Source of the DNA: Verrucomicrobiota bacterium
GTDB lineage: Bacteria; Verrucomicrobiota; Verrucomicrobiia; Verrucomicrobiales; Verrucomicrobiaceae
DNA: 51,908 nt
Reading direction: 5' to 3'
NCBI GenBank assembly: GCA_017301975.1
Contig: JAFLEI010000042.1
Span: 1 to 51,908 of the forward strand
The notes under the pieces were generated by a model that worked only from the letters and a program-made list of their open reading frames with translations, did not search any database and was not told the DNA's origin. Positions 16,246 to 28,369 of this stretch are shown piece by piece. A program made the position numbers and the translations under genes. Each line of letters starts with the position of its first letter. Within the stretch, counting starts at the first letter, position 1.

Positions 16246-18768
16246 TCACTGCCTCACCCCAATCTTCTCCACCGGGATCTTCTTGAAGCCCAGCTTAAAC
16301 GCGGGTGACTCGGGCTTCAGTCTGAAGTCGTCCTTCTTCCAGTCGATGAACAGCGGGTCAGCAACCATGCTGTGTTTGTCCCAGCCTGCGTTCTGCCACG
16401 CGGCCCATTCGTCAAGGGGCTCGGCTTCGGTGATGCGGACGTCGTCGAAGAAGACCTGGCCTTTGGGCTCGTGGCAATCGACGCGTAGCCAGAAGGCGGT
16501 CATCCAAGGCTTCCATCCGGCTTCGTTTTCGCGCAGCATGCGGCCGGTGGCTTCGACTTCCTTCCATTCGCTGGTGGCGGTGATGCTGGTGCTGCCGGCC
16601 TGCCAGTAGCCTTCGCCGTTTTTGAAGGAGGCAAAGGCGAGGCTGATCTTCGCGGTGGGCTCGGTGGATTTGACACGGAGCTTCACGCGATAAGCCGCGC
16701 CGGGTTTGATCGGCACATCGGGGCCGTGGAAGACGCTCTTGGGGTTCTTCGGATCGGTGCCGATGGCGCAATCGACCCGCAGTGCGCCATCGGCGACGAC
16801 GAGTTGCACGTCTTTGTTCGGGCGGTGGTTGAAGCCCCAGCCCTTGGGTGTTTTGCCGGGCTCGGTACTGTCGAAGTTCTCTGCCACCAGCGGCGCGCCT
16901 GCTTTGTCGGGGCCGACTTGATTGATGCCGGTGACAATGGGGTGGCCGCCGTTCCAGGCGAGGTTGTAGTCGATGGTGTTGTACTTGGGCGATGCGTTGC
17001 GGATGTCGCCATACTTCACGCCGGGGGTGTCACCAAACATGATGTTATGCTGGAAGCTGTTGCCGCTCATCATGGTGCCGTCTTCGCGGATGGCGTCCTT
17101 GGGGTGCAGGTCCATGTTGCGCATGTTTTTCCATGCGGGCTGCCCGATCACGGACTCGTAGCCTTTAATCATCGTTTCAATGTGGCCGGTGTAGAAACGC
17201 TGGTCCTTCGTCCAGCCATGGAGATCAAACTGAAACTTGCCGCCGAGGGCGAAGATGTTGTTTTCCACGATGCAGTCGCGAGAGTTGTGCATGTGGATGG
17301 GCGTGTGGGCCACGCGATAGACAATGTTGCCGATGATGTCGATGCCGCCGCTGTTGTCGTCCGGGTAGAGGCCAAAGGTGAACCACGGGTGTTTCAGCCC
17401 GCCAGATTCCTGGCCGCAGCCGATGACGTCGTGGATCAAGTTATACTGCCACTTGCTGCCACGGCTGCTGATCCAGTCCCGCCCGCCGGTGTAGATGGCG
17501 CCGCCGTCCTGCGTTTCCAGGCAGAGGTGGTGCAGGTGATTGTATTCCACGATGAGGTTGTTGCCGCTCATCTGCACGCCCATGCGCGGGCCGTCGTGGA
17601 TATGGTTGTGCGTGGCGGTGTTGTCCACACCATACAGGCTGATACCGCAGGCGTTCTTGTTGAAGACACCCATGTGGTGGATGTGATTGTCCGCCGCGAT
17701 GTGGCCGGGGCCGGTCAGTGTCTTGCGGTCGCCGCCGCTCAGGCTGATGCCGTTGCTGCCGGTGAAGCTGATCTCGTTGTGCGAGATGCGCACGTTTTTG
17801 CCATCGCTCACGCCAATGCCGCTGCCGTTGAATGCACCGACTTGCGTGATGACGCACTTCTCCACGAGGCAATCCTCCGCACGCTCAAAGGTGATGGCGC
17901 TGCCGTGGCAGCCGGTGAGTGTGAGGCCGCGAATGGTGATGTTCTTGGCACCGGCCTTCACTTTAAAAAAGCTCTCCAGCACCGGCAGGCGAATGTCTGC
18001 ACCACTTTCTTCCGGCAACCAGAAGTAGAGCACGCCGCTGCGCTTGTCATAATACCACTCCCCGGGGGCATCCAGCTCTTCCAGCGCGTTTTGGAAATGG
18101 TAGCGGTTGTGCGGGTGCAGGTCGTAGCTGCAATCCTTCTTGAGCGTGAGCAGGTGTGTCTGCGGATCGAGCGAGGCCACGGGTTCGATGAAATTCCACC
18201 AACCGTATTGCGCGAAAATATCGATCTCCACATCCTCCGGGTGCGCCCAGGTGCGCACATCCTCCGGCTTCACATACAGCGTGCGCTTCCACAGGTGGCC
18301 TTCCGGTGCGCCGGAGGGTGGGAACTCCGCCACAAAAGCCCAGCCGCCATAGAGGGGATCTTTGGCATCGAAGTTTGGGTAGCGCGCGAGGATCTGCCGC
18401 TCGCCGTTGCAAAGCAGTTGTTTGGGGATGAAACCCTTCGGCAGCAGCTTCGACACATCTGCCTTGAGGATCTGCCCCTCATGCTTCTCCCACCCGCTGA
18501 CGACTGGCGCGCCGATGAGCGCACAGCCTGAACCCGTGATCGTCAGATTCGAATCCTGCGCTTCGATCTGGATCGGCTGCGTCAGTTCTGTCACACCTGC
18601 TGGTAGCAGGATCGTTGCCGGAGAGGTGTCGCCGCCTTTGCGGGCCTCACGGACTTGGCTGAGCGCCTGGGGCAGCGTGAGGGCAGGGGAGACTTGCACC
18701 TCCAGGGCATGCGCGGAGTAAAGCAGGGATGCGGTGAACGTAAGAAGCAGAGAACGGGGCGGGAACAT
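16246..18768 (-). CDS. Secreted right-handed beta-helix protein with C-terminal jelly-roll domain
   Basis: An 840-aa product. The ATG at 18768 begins a signal peptide (MFPPRSLLLTFTASLLYSAHA); a start 21 bp upstream is less attractive. Residues about 20-60 include LPQALSQVREARKGGDTSPATILLPAG, the usual entry into a pectate-lyase-like beta-helix. Coils run to about residue 590 with repeated N-x-I-H and NxI motifs (HNHIHDGPRMGVQMSG, VEYNHLHHLC). The last 200 residues (about 600-790) look like a carbohydrate-binding jelly roll (GWGFNHRP, then FFDDVRI). A polysaccharide lyase or hydrolase of exported glycans is likely; no family-specific catalytic set could be fixed. It diverges from ileS with a 168-bp gap. 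Confidence 0.85.
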   Translation of the reverse strand: MFPPRSLLLTFTASLLYSAHALEVQVSPALTLPQALSQVREARKGGDTSPATILLPAGVTELTQPIQIEAQDSNLTITGSGCALIGAPVVSGWEKHEGQILKADVSKLLPKGFIPKQLLCNGERQILARYPNFDAKDPLYGGWAFVAEFPPSGAPEGHLWKRTLYVKPEDVRTWAHPEDVEIDIFAQYGWWNFIEPVASLDPQTHLLTLKKDCSYDLHPHNRYHFQNALEELDAPGEWYYDKRSGVLYFWLPEESGADIRLPVLESFFKVKAGAKNITIRGLTLTGCHGSAITFERAEDCLVEKCVITQVGAFNGSGIGVSDGKNVRISHNEISFTGSNGISLSGGDRKTLTGPGHIAADNHIHHMGVFNKNACGISLYGVDNTATHNHIHDGPRMGVQMSGNNLIVEYNHLHHLCLETQDGGAIYTGGRDWISSRGSKWQYNLIHDVIGCGQESGGLKHPWFTFGLYPDDNSGGIDIIGNIVYRVAHTPIHMHNSRDCIVENNIFALGGKFQFDLHGWTKDQRFYTGHIETMIKGYESVIGQPAWKNMRNMDLHPKDAIREDGTMMSGNSFQHNIMFGDTPGVKYGDIRNASPKYNTIDYNLAWNGGHPIVTGINQVGPDKAGAPLVAENFDSTEPGKTPKGWGFNHRPNKDVQLVVADGALRVDCAIGTDPKNPKSVFHGPDVPIKPGAAYRVKLRVKSTEPTAKISLAFASFKNGEGYWQAGSTSITATSEWKEVEATGRMLRENEAGWKPWMTAFWLRVDCHEPKGQVFFDDVRITEAEPLDEWAAWQNAGWDKHSMVADPLFIDWKKDDFRLKPESPAFKLGFKKIPVEKIGVRQ

Positions 18769-18936
18769 GGTTGCGCAGCGATACGCCATGCGGCCGGGAG
18801 GGCAAATGCCTGTTGTAGGCGGGAATTGGCGCGGGCAAGGCAGATTTGGGGCGAATGCGGCAGGATCAAGGACACAGCCCTCCGTCCTTGCCACGCGCCC
18901 CCATCTCGCTAGGCTCCCTGCTCCTTTTCCCGTACC

Positions 18937-21777
<2,841 letters not shown>

Positions 21778-21827
21778 ATTTCGAGAGGTCCTCGAATCCA
21801 TTCTCTCCCTAAAGCCTGCCTCTCAAA

Positions 21828-22193
21828 ATGGACCTCAACCAGTTTGATCACCTCGAACTGCTTGGGGGCTTCCTCGTTCTGAGTGTCAAAGCAAGCGAGG
21901 AGCCGATGATTGATGCCATCGGCAGGGAGGCCCTCGCCCGCACCTCCATTGTCGGGCGTGAGTTTGAAATCACACTTGCTATCGGGATGTCGGATAAAGA
22001 ACTTTCCGTCACACTCTATCATGAGGTGCTCGAAGCTGCTGCCGTGGCTTCCGATGATCCACCGGAAAGCATGATCGAGTTCAACGAAGACGACTTTGAC
22101 GCCGCCGCCTATGCCGCGCATGCCGAGTTCGGTCCCGCCAGTCCGGCCTCCCTGAACCACATGTTGCGTTTCCACGGTTTTGACGAACTTTGA
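21828..22193 (+). CDS. Small protein with YHEVLEA motif, unknown
   Basis: A 121-aa product. Two segments look structured: FLVLSVKASEEPMIDAIGREAL and FEITLAIGMSDKELSVTLYHEVLEAAAVA. The HEVLE element recalls a zincin-like HExxE helix, but no third ligand can be assigned, so peptidase activity is not claimed. The tail MIEFNEDDFDAAAYAAHAEFG, then SLNHMLRFHGF is acidic and may form the contact with its partner. The next gene starts 5 bp after its stop. Both genes lie between ileS and its duplicated 3' end. Confidence 0.7.
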   Translation: MDLNQFDHLELLGGFLVLSVKASEEPMIDAIGREALARTSIVGREFEITLAIGMSDKELSVTLYHEVLEAAAVASDDPPESMIEFNEDDFDAAAYAAHAEFGPASPASLNHMLRFHGFDEL

Positions 22194-22198
22194 TCTCT

Positions 22199-22396
22199 AT
22201 GGACGCTGACAAAATCCAGATCACCTTGATCAAGCTGAAGAACGGCTCCCGTCTGCTCCGTCTCACCGAGCCGGAAACAGGTCTGGCCCTTGAGCGCACC
22301 CTGAACCCCGAGCGCCCGCTGGTTTCACAGAAGCAGCAGCTCAAGGCCCTGTTTGAGTCCATGCTCCAGCGTGCCGCAGTTCTGCTGGCCGCATGA
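22199..22396 (+). CDS. 65-aa partner protein, unknown
   Basis: The ATG at 22199 follows the upstream stop (22191-22193) closely. The product starts with MDADKIQITLIKLKNGSRLLRL and has TGLALERTLNPERPLVSQKQ before a helical C-terminus, LKALFESMLQRAAVLLA. It has a beta-beta-alpha look, with basic and hydrophobic alternation. No family recognised. Co-transcription with the 121-aa gene is near certain from spacing, suggesting a two-component module. Confidence 0.65.
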   Translation: MDADKIQITLIKLKNGSRLLRLTEPETGLALERTLNPERPLVSQKQQLKALFESMLQRAAVLLAA

Positions 22397-22419
22397 ACCT
22401 TCTGCGCCAACAACCTGTG

Positions 22420-22731
22420 CTGCTCAAGGTTCATGGCGTCATCCAGCAGGCCATCGAAAAGCCCGTCAGGAAAAGAAGATCGGCTCCAACCTCAAAGCCA
22501 CCGTCGCCCCTACGCTTCCCGCCGAAAGCTTCGACCACCCCGTCTTCAACGACCCCGCCACTCCACGAATTCCTCATCCTCAGCGACCTCCAAATCACCC
22601 GCGGCGGCGATCTCTCTGCCACCGTCCAAGAGTCCACCCACTGCAAATGCGGCCGCTGCTGGAAGTATCTGCCGGACGTGGGAGCGAATGCGGAGCACCC
22701 GACGCTGTGCGGCCGGTGTGTGGAGGCGGTG
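22420..22731 (+). pseudogene. Duplicated, frameshifted 3' end of ileS
   Basis: This 312-bp stretch matches ileS positions 21457-21771 at roughly 90 percent by eye. Relative to ileS it lacks one A (in the run near 22459) and two bases near 22560, so the reading frame is lost and then regained; the zinc motif CKCGRCW...CGRC is again readable at the end. It has no start of its own that would make a functional synthetase. It marks the right boundary of the two-gene insert. Confidence 0.9.
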
Positions 22732-22846
22732 GGGTGATTATCGCGTTTTAACAGATTTCGAGGAGAAGAGGAATTTCTTGCTCCTGTATTTCCATGCAGT
22801 GGCGAATCCGAGTTCTCCGGGAAACTTCAGATTGGATCACCTAAAG

Positions 22847-23866
22847 CTAAACTGCCAGCTCACTCTGCGGACCGAGAAGGTGAAAGCGCTTTAGAATGCA
22901 ATCGATCGAATACTGAATTGCTGGTGCTGCATCCGTGGCCTCATAAGCGCGCAGACGGTGTTCGACTTCATTTTTATGGGGGAGTCCCTGAATGGGAATA
23001 TGCATTTTCCACCTTCCATTTTCGGCAGCCCTGGCCACGCCGTTCAATGAATCCAAAGCCACCAGGCTCATTGGGCGGCCTGATTCGAGCCACTTAACCA
23101 CACGTTGCCAGGTCATGCCGGATTGTGAAGCCAAGTCTCCCCAGTGATTGGTAACTGGAGGCTGAATATGGGCTTCAATCCAGTCGAGCATTTGAGCATT
23201 TTTGAAATCGTACATGTACATCATGCGGCTCCGCTGCTCTTTGAGCGGCAGTTGCTTGAATACTGCAAAGCACCTGCTGAAACCTTCCTCAGTCGGAAGA
23301 CATGCCACCGATGCCTTTGCCAAAGCTCCGAAGTGCATGCATTCAGGGTAATCAAGCCACGCCCGGCGCACGAGTTCAGCCGCCCCAGCCCCCAAACAAT
23401 TCGAAACGAGTTCTAAGACTGTTGATTTCCAATGGGCGTTCTTCGATGCTTCGTAGTTACGAGTCAGCATGTCGAGCACTAATGCCTGGGGGTGGCGTTT
23501 CCAGGCCTCGTAAATGGCTTCGTTCAAGGAATGCCGGGTTATTGTGAACTCCCACAGATCATTCAAATTCGCCGCTTTGTCGCTCAGGCTTGGGGCCGGA
23601 AACAAATCCGCATCAACAAGCTCTTCCTTGGGTTGATCCGCCGTTCCATCATCCAAATAAAAATCGTCATGGAGCGAGAAGTTGTGAGGACAGTGATGTA
23701 GCGCGAGGCGATACCACTCCATGGGTCTTAGCGAGCGCTGCACAAGCCTGTGCTGGCAGTCTGCGCATAACCGATAGGGCCGGGCCTCGTCATCACATGG
23801 CTCGTTGACTGTTGCAGGCAGCGAATCGCACGCTTCACAGAGATTTGAGGCCAGGCTTTGCGTCAT
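22847..23866 (-). CDS. Unknown protein with N-terminal CxxC zinc-ribbon-like region
   Basis: A 339-aa product. Residues 9-38 contain LCEACDSLPATV and LCADCQHRLVQ, a C-x2-C pair repeated 25 residues apart, as in a zinc knuckle. The remainder is helical with aromatic-rich segments (WKRHPQALVLDMLTRNYEASK, RRAWLDYPECMHFGALAKASVACL) that may form alpha-helical repeats. No signal peptide and no recognised enzyme motif. Lower GC and fewer preferred codons than in neighbours by impression only. Function unknown. Confidence 0.7.
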   Translation of the reverse strand: MTQSLASNLCEACDSLPATVNEPCDDEARPYRLCADCQHRLVQRSLRPMEWYRLALHHCPHNFSLHDDFYLDDGTADQPKEELVDADLFPAPSLSDKAANLNDLWEFTITRHSLNEAIYEAWKRHPQALVLDMLTRNYEASKNAHWKSTVLELVSNCLGAGAAELVRRAWLDYPECMHFGALAKASVACLPTEEGFSRCFAVFKQLPLKEQRSRMMYMYDFKNAQMLDWIEAHIQPPVTNHWGDLASQSGMTWQRVVKWLESGRPMSLVALDSLNGVARAAENGRWKMHIPIQGLPHKNEVEHRLRAYEATDAAPAIQYSIDCILKRFHLLGPQSELAV

Positions 23867-23989
23867 GAAACGGAAAATGCAAATATAGCATGAAGAGGCA
23901 AGATCGGACTGTCGAAGCGATGATTAATGCCTGTCTGAAGAGTGCATTGCCAAAATGCTGGCCGCTCGCATTATGCCTCAAGACCACCT

Positions 23990-24505
23990 ATGCAGGAAAT
24001 TGAGCCCATCAACCCTTATGCTCCGCCCAAAGCGCAGCCACTGCTGGCTGAAGATGGGGAAGATACTTCCTTGCCGCGTCGCCCCCGATCTGTGAAATGG
24101 GCCACGTTTGTTTTTGGGACATTCACTCTGATCATGGGCGTGCTCTATTGGCAGGCCTTCAATGATCTCGGGGACCGAAAATTTTGGCAGGAGATGTCGA
24201 TTTTCGACCGTGTGCTTCTGCTGCCGATAGGACTTGGCCTCAGTTGGTTTGGAGGACGGCGCAAGATCGCCTATTATGTGAATTCAGGAATCTTGGCGCT
24301 GATAGCCATCATAATAACTTGGCAGCTTTTTTTGAAGTGGCTCTTGGATGGAGCATTTGCGAAGGTATTTATGCTGGATCGGGCATTTGAGGCATTGGTG
24401 TGCTGTCTTCTTTGCTACCTCTCTTATCGCTTCACCTTCGGCCTTCCGAGCCGCCGCTATTTTGGAGTGGCGCGTGAAGAGGCGAAGACTGAATCGCCGG
24501 TTTGA
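23990..24505 (+). CDS. Membrane protein with NPYAPP N-terminal motif
   Basis: A 171-aa product from the ATG at 23990. The N-terminus MQEIEPINPYAPPKA is a cytoplasmic motif I associate with planctomycete/verrucomicrobial membrane proteins. Four hydrophobic segments follow (about residues 42-60, 78-95, 100-118, 128-150). Function unknown. It reads toward a ROK kinase gene 78 bp away on the same strand. Confidence 0.7.
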   Translation: MQEIEPINPYAPPKAQPLLAEDGEDTSLPRRPRSVKWATFVFGTFTLIMGVLYWQAFNDLGDRKFWQEMSIFDRVLLLPIGLGLSWFGGRRKIAYYVNSGILALIAIIITWQLFLKWLLDGAFAKVFMLDRAFEALVCCLLCYLSYRFTFGLPSRRYFGVAREEAKTESPV

Positions 24506-24583
24506 TAGGCGCTTTGCCCAGCGACTTCGCGGCGCATTCTTCTCGACCACCGCCCATTCGCTCTCCAAGTTCGCCGCCCCGAT

Positions 24584-25639
24584 ATGCCATCAGCCACTCG
24601 CGACATCTTTCTCGGCACCGATTCCGGAGCCACCACTTCCAAGACCGGCGGCGTGTTCGCCAATGGCGAACCCGTCTCCCTGCAACTCCGCCAAAGCTCG
24701 ACCAATTCGCAAAACGGCACCGCCGCCGTGGTGGCCGGGTGGGTGGAAGGCGCGGAAGGTTTCCTCAAGGACAACGGACTCACGTGGGATCGCGTCGCTG
24801 CGGCAGGGCTGGCCCTTCCGGGACCATATCAGATCTATGGAGTGCTCGATAAATCCTCCAATTTGCCGGAGAGCTTCATCGGCTGGAATTTCCATGCCGA
24901 GTACTCCGCAGCCATCGCCAAGGCCGCAGGCCGCGAGATCCCGCTCTACGTGGGGAATGATGGCGACTTCGGCGGTGTGGGCGAGGCTGCGCGCGTCCGT
25001 GGTGAAACGAAGGCGACCGTGCTTCTTCTCGCACCGGGCTCAGGACTGGGCACCGCCTACATGGATGCCAATGGCCTGCCGCTCACTGGCGATCACCTCG
25101 CAGGCATGGAGGGCGGGCACATGCCCATTCCGCGTCATCTCCTCGGCCATGGTCTGGATGAAGTGCCCGCGTTTCGCTGTGGCTGCGGTCGCGACTGGGG
25201 CTGCATCGAGGCCTACTCCACCATCTCCGGCCTGCCGCAGTTCCTTGAGTTCTTCCTGACGAAGTATCCCGACCACGAACTGGCCGCCAGCACCGACACG
25301 CCGAAGAACAAAGGCCTCTCCCTGCGTGGCCGTGCGCAAAAGGGCGATCCGCTCGCGCTCGAGATCTTCGACATTCAGGCGCGCGCGCTGGGCATTCACG
25401 TGGCGAATTTGTCCATGGCACTCGATCCCGGCATCGTGGTGATCGGCGGTGGCCTGATGGACCCGGACAGCACCACGCCTGAGTTCCGCGAGCGCTACCT
25501 CGGCGGCATCCGCGCCGCCGCGCTGCCCTACCTCTTCCCGAAACAACGTGCCGAGCTCAAACTCGTGCCAGCGACTCTGGGAGAGCTCTCCCAATCCATC
25601 GGCGCCGCACTCGTGGCGCTGTATTCCTCCAAGGCTTGA
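24584..25639 (+). CDS. ROK-family sugar kinase (glucokinase-like)
   Basis: A 351-aa protein. FLGTDSGATTSKTGGV is the phosphate-binding start; VGNDGDFGGVGEA holds the catalytic aspartate; LLLAPGSGLGTAYM the second phosphate loop; GGHMPI and FRCGCGRDWGCIEAYSTISGL the ROK signature with the zinc histidine and cysteines. It likely phosphorylates glucose or a related hexose with ATP. A CYTH gene follows 7 bp downstream and pgi lies about 7 kb away. Confidence 0.9.
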   Translation: MPSATRDIFLGTDSGATTSKTGGVFANGEPVSLQLRQSSTNSQNGTAAVVAGWVEGAEGFLKDNGLTWDRVAAAGLALPGPYQIYGVLDKSSNLPESFIGWNFHAEYSAAIAKAAGREIPLYVGNDGDFGGVGEAARVRGETKATVLLLAPGSGLGTAYMDANGLPLTGDHLAGMEGGHMPIPRHLLGHGLDEVPAFRCGCGRDWGCIEAYSTISGLPQFLEFFLTKYPDHELAASTDTPKNKGLSLRGRAQKGDPLALEIFDIQARALGIHVANLSMALDPGIVVIGGGLMDPDSTTPEFRERYLGGIRAAALPYLFPKQRAELKLVPATLGELSQSIGAALVALYSSKA

Positions 25640-25646
25640 ATCACGC

Positions 25647-26108
25647 ATGGCCACTGAGATCGAGCGCAAGTTTCTCCTCAAGCCCGACCAGTGGCAGCCC
25701 ACCGGCCCGGGACGCCGCATGGCGCAGGGTTATCTCTCGCGCGACCCCGACCGCACGGTGCGCGTGCGTCTGGTGGGCGATGAAGCGTTCATGACCGTGA
25801 AGAGCCGCCGCACCGGCATCTCGCGCACGGAGATCGAGTTTCCCATCACGGTGGAACATGCGCGTGATCTGCTGCTGCTTTGCCATCAACCGCTGATCGA
25901 TAAAACGCGCCATGAAGTGATGCATGAAGGCATGCTGTGGGAGGTGGATGTCTTCCACGGTGCGAATGAAGGACTGGTGGTGGCGGAGATCGAGCTGCCT
26001 GCGGAAGACACCGCTTTTGAAATGCCCGAGTGGATCGGCGAGGAGGTGAGCCACGACATGCGCTATACGAATTCGAACCTCTGCGCGGTGCCGTATAGCG
26101 AGTGGTAG
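25647..26108 (+). CDS. CYTH-domain (triphosphate tunnel) phosphohydrolase
   Basis: A 153-aa protein. MATEIERKFLL carries the ExExK motif that defines the CYTH family. RTVRVRLVGDEAFMTVKS and EIEFPITVEHA give the alternating charged strands of the tunnel; VAEIELPAED and the C-terminal strand complete it. The typical substrate is inorganic tripolyphosphate or a triphosphorylated organic molecule. Translationally close to the ROK kinase (7 bp), so likely one transcript. Confidence 0.9.
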   Translation: MATEIERKFLLKPDQWQPTGPGRRMAQGYLSRDPDRTVRVRLVGDEAFMTVKSRRTGISRTEIEFPITVEHARDLLLLCHQPLIDKTRHEVMHEGMLWEVDVFHGANEGLVVAEIELPAEDTAFEMPEWIGEEVSHDMRYTNSNLCAVPYSEW

Positions 26109-26154
26109 TGGAGTTCAATCCTTGGCAATCCAGTTGCGGCGCAACTGGGCAACT

Positions 26155-27027
26155 TCAAAAGCGCTCCAGTTGCGGCTTCGCCAGCAGCCCATCACGCCAT
26201 GCGCTGGGAATCGCTTCGATGCCATGGGCAGCACCAAGCAGCATGCCGAGTGCGAGGGCGCGGGCGCAGTTGTCGCCGCCAGCCATGGCGTTTTCGATGG
26301 TGGCGGTTTGGAAGTCGTGACCGTGATGGCGGATGAGCCATAGGACGGCGGGTAGCGCCTGTGGGATGGGGCAGGCGCGGCCGATCTGGCCGATGGCATC
26401 GCTGTCCGTGGCAGCCTCGGCGGCTTTCAAGGCCCATGCAGGCGCGGTGGCGGTGATGACGTTTTGGAGCTCTCCGCCATGCAGCAGACGGTGCGTGGCA
26501 CGGGCGAGAAATTCAGCGCATTCAATCGTCTCAGGTGAGCGATGCGTGATCACCGTTTGCTCAATGGCAGCCGCGACAGCTTCCGACTCGGGCTGATTCG
26601 CGAAGAAGGCCATGAGTGGTGCGATGCGGGCAGGGCCTGCAAGTTCGTCGGAAGGCGCACCGCTGGTGGCGGGTGTGGCACCGGCTTGCAGGTTCGCCAG
26701 CGTGCCTTTGGTGGCCTTGTCCACGTAGTCGTTGTAGGTCGGCCACATGGCCTGCCAGTCGGCGAGGAAGGCGGTGGCGTCCCAGCGGCGTTCGCGCTGA
26801 AGAAACTCCAGCAGCCGCAGGGCCTGGTCCCCGGCGTGGCCTTGGTCGCCCGCCTGCTTGTGCGGGTGGTAGGACTCCGCACCCGGCGCGGTGTAGCCTG
26901 TCACGCGACCATGCTTTTTAAGGAGCAGTGCCGGATCATAAATCCAGTGGACGCCGAGGGAGATGGATTCAGCGATGAAGCTGCCCTGCAGCATGCCTGC
27001 AAGGCGGGAGGAGGAGTTGGGAGTCAT
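26155..27027 (-). CDS. ADP-ribosylglycohydrolase-fold protein, atypical metal site
   Basis: A 290-aa product from the ATG at 27027. SRLAGMLQGSFIAESISLGVHWIYD aligns with the N-terminal helix of the DraG fold, and MAGGDNCARALALGMLLGAAHG with the C-terminal GGDTDT segment. The usual TDDT and DTD metal ligands are replaced: the first region reads GHAGDQALRLLEF and the second GGDNCA. The sequence resembles a distinct subgroup with HWIYD rather than the classical hydrolases, so enzyme activity and substrate are uncertain. Transcribed away from the dienelactone hydrolase. Confidence 0.78.
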   Translation of the reverse strand: MTPNSSSRLAGMLQGSFIAESISLGVHWIYDPALLLKKHGRVTGYTAPGAESYHPHKQAGDQGHAGDQALRLLEFLQRERRWDATAFLADWQAMWPTYNDYVDKATKGTLANLQAGATPATSGAPSDELAGPARIAPLMAFFANQPESEAVAAAIEQTVITHRSPETIECAEFLARATHRLLHGGELQNVITATAPAWALKAAEAATDSDAIGQIGRACPIPQALPAVLWLIRHHGHDFQTATIENAMAGGDNCARALALGMLLGAAHGIEAIPSAWRDGLLAKPQLERF

Positions 27028-27214
27028 GTGGCGCAGATTACGCCTGCCCGGCACAAAGGGGGACTGAAAATTGAACCGAGCGAAGCGAGATAGACTGCCA
27101 CAGGCAGCCCGAAGGGTGAGCGAAACGAATCAAAACTGTGAGCCAAGGAACGAGCGCTTGTGTGCATCCCAAGCATTCGCCATCGTGGCAGTATATTCCT
27201 CCTCATTTTATCCA

Positions 27215-27958
27215 ATGACTCTCCGCGAACCTGAAATCGTCGAACTCTCCACACCCACCGGTCCCATGCGCACGCTGGTGCTGCGTCCTGCGGGGGCAGG
27301 GCGTTTTCCCGGGCTGCTGTTTCACTCGGAGATTTTTCAAAACACGGGGCCCATCTGCCGCACGGCGGCTTTTCTGGCCGGACATGGATTCATCGTGGCA
27401 CTGCCGGAGATCTATCATGAATACCTGTCCGCAGGCACTGTGCTGGCTTACGATCAAGCGGGCTCCGATGTGGGCAACCGGCTGAAGACGGAGAAACCGT
27501 TGGCGGGTTACGATGCGGACAACCGCGCGGTGCTCGACTACCTGAAAGCTCAAGCGGACTGCACGGGGCGGCTGGGTTCATTCGGCCCCTGCATCGGCGG
27601 GCATCTGACGTATCGTGCGGCCTTGCAGCCGGATGTCGCTGCAGCGGCGTGCTTTTACCCCACGGACCTGCACAAGCGTGGTCTGGGTGCAGGTATGAAC
27701 GATGATTCGCTGGCGCGTGCGGCAGACATCAAAGGCGAGATGATGCTGGTGTTTGGCCGGCAGGACCCGCATGTGCCCGCCGAGGGGCGTGCCATGATCT
27801 ACCAGACGCTTACGGCTGCTGGTGTGAATTTCACCTGGCATGAATTCAACGCCGCCCATGCCTTCCTCCGCGATGAAGGCCTGCGCTACGATGCCGAGAT
27901 CGCCCGTCAGGCGCTGGGCATGACGGTGGATTTCCTGCGCCGCTGTCTGTGCGAGTAA
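27215..27958 (+). CDS. Dienelactone hydrolase family protein
   Basis: A 247-aa product from the ATG at 27215. The alpha/beta-hydrolase catalytic residues are visible: nucleophile Cys in GSFGPCIGGHLTY, Asp in LVFGRQDPHVP and His in EFNAAHAFLRD. The cysteine nucleophile is typical of this family. PGLLFHSEIFQNTGPICRTAAFLAGHGFIV is the conserved N-terminal core. The substrate cannot be read from sequence. It faces the short SH3 gene, with stops 6 bp apart. Confidence 0.88.
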   Translation: MTLREPEIVELSTPTGPMRTLVLRPAGAGRFPGLLFHSEIFQNTGPICRTAAFLAGHGFIVALPEIYHEYLSAGTVLAYDQAGSDVGNRLKTEKPLAGYDADNRAVLDYLKAQADCTGRLGSFGPCIGGHLTYRAALQPDVAAAACFYPTDLHKRGLGAGMNDDSLARAADIKGEMMLVFGRQDPHVPAEGRAMIYQTLTAAGVNFTWHEFNAAHAFLRDEGLRYDAEIARQALGMTVDFLRRCLCE

Positions 27959-27964
27959 AACGCG

Positions 27965-28324
27965 TTACTTGCAGGGAACAAGGTAGTCGTAGGGACTGCT
28001 GCCGCTGACCCGATAGAGCACATAGCCCGCCTTGGGTGCGGAGATTTGCACCCATGAGGCTTCGGGGTCCTGGGCGTCTTTGGAGACGACAGGCTGCACC
28101 TTCTTTTTGTCATTGCTCACCGCTTTGCCAGCAAGCGTGACCTTGGTGCCTTCTTCCAAGACAGCCAGTCGTTTGCCATCGGTGCCGGGCTTGCTGCGAA
28201 TGACGAGGCCCACCGGGGCGTTCACCTTGTGGCAGCGGTTCACGGGTTCATCCGCACCGGCAACAGTGGTGAAGAGGCAGAAGGCAAGAACGAGGGCGGC
28301 ACACCGCAGAAGGGAGAAGCACAT
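27965..28324 (-). CDS. Exported SH3b-like protein
   Basis: A 119-aa product with a signal peptide (cleavage near VAGA, residue 23). NAPVGLVIRSKPGTDGKRLAVLEEGTKVTL, then WVQISAPKAGYVLYRV is the pattern of a bacterial SH3 domain, often used to bind peptidoglycan or peptides. A Cys in NRCHK and one in LVPCK near the end may form a disulfide. It lies 45 bp downstream of the ABC exporter gene and may be co-expressed. Confidence 0.75.
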   Translation of the reverse strand: MCFSLLRCAALVLAFCLFTTVAGADEPVNRCHKVNAPVGLVIRSKPGTDGKRLAVLEEGTKVTLAGKAVSNDKKKVQPVVSKDAQDPEASWVQISAPKAGYVLYRVSGSSPYDYLVPCK

Positions 28325-28369
28325 GTGGGATTGTTGTCAGCGCATGGCCTGATAACTCAATACAAATCT

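Noticed and set aside
16726..18531. A 601-residue plus-strand frame
   Set aside because: Val/Ala/His-rich shadow of the beta-helix gene; no start signal or family.
22393..22737. A 114-residue protein from the ileS duplicate
   Set aside because: The frame is a mosaic caused by small deletions relative to ileS; best read as a pseudogene fragment.
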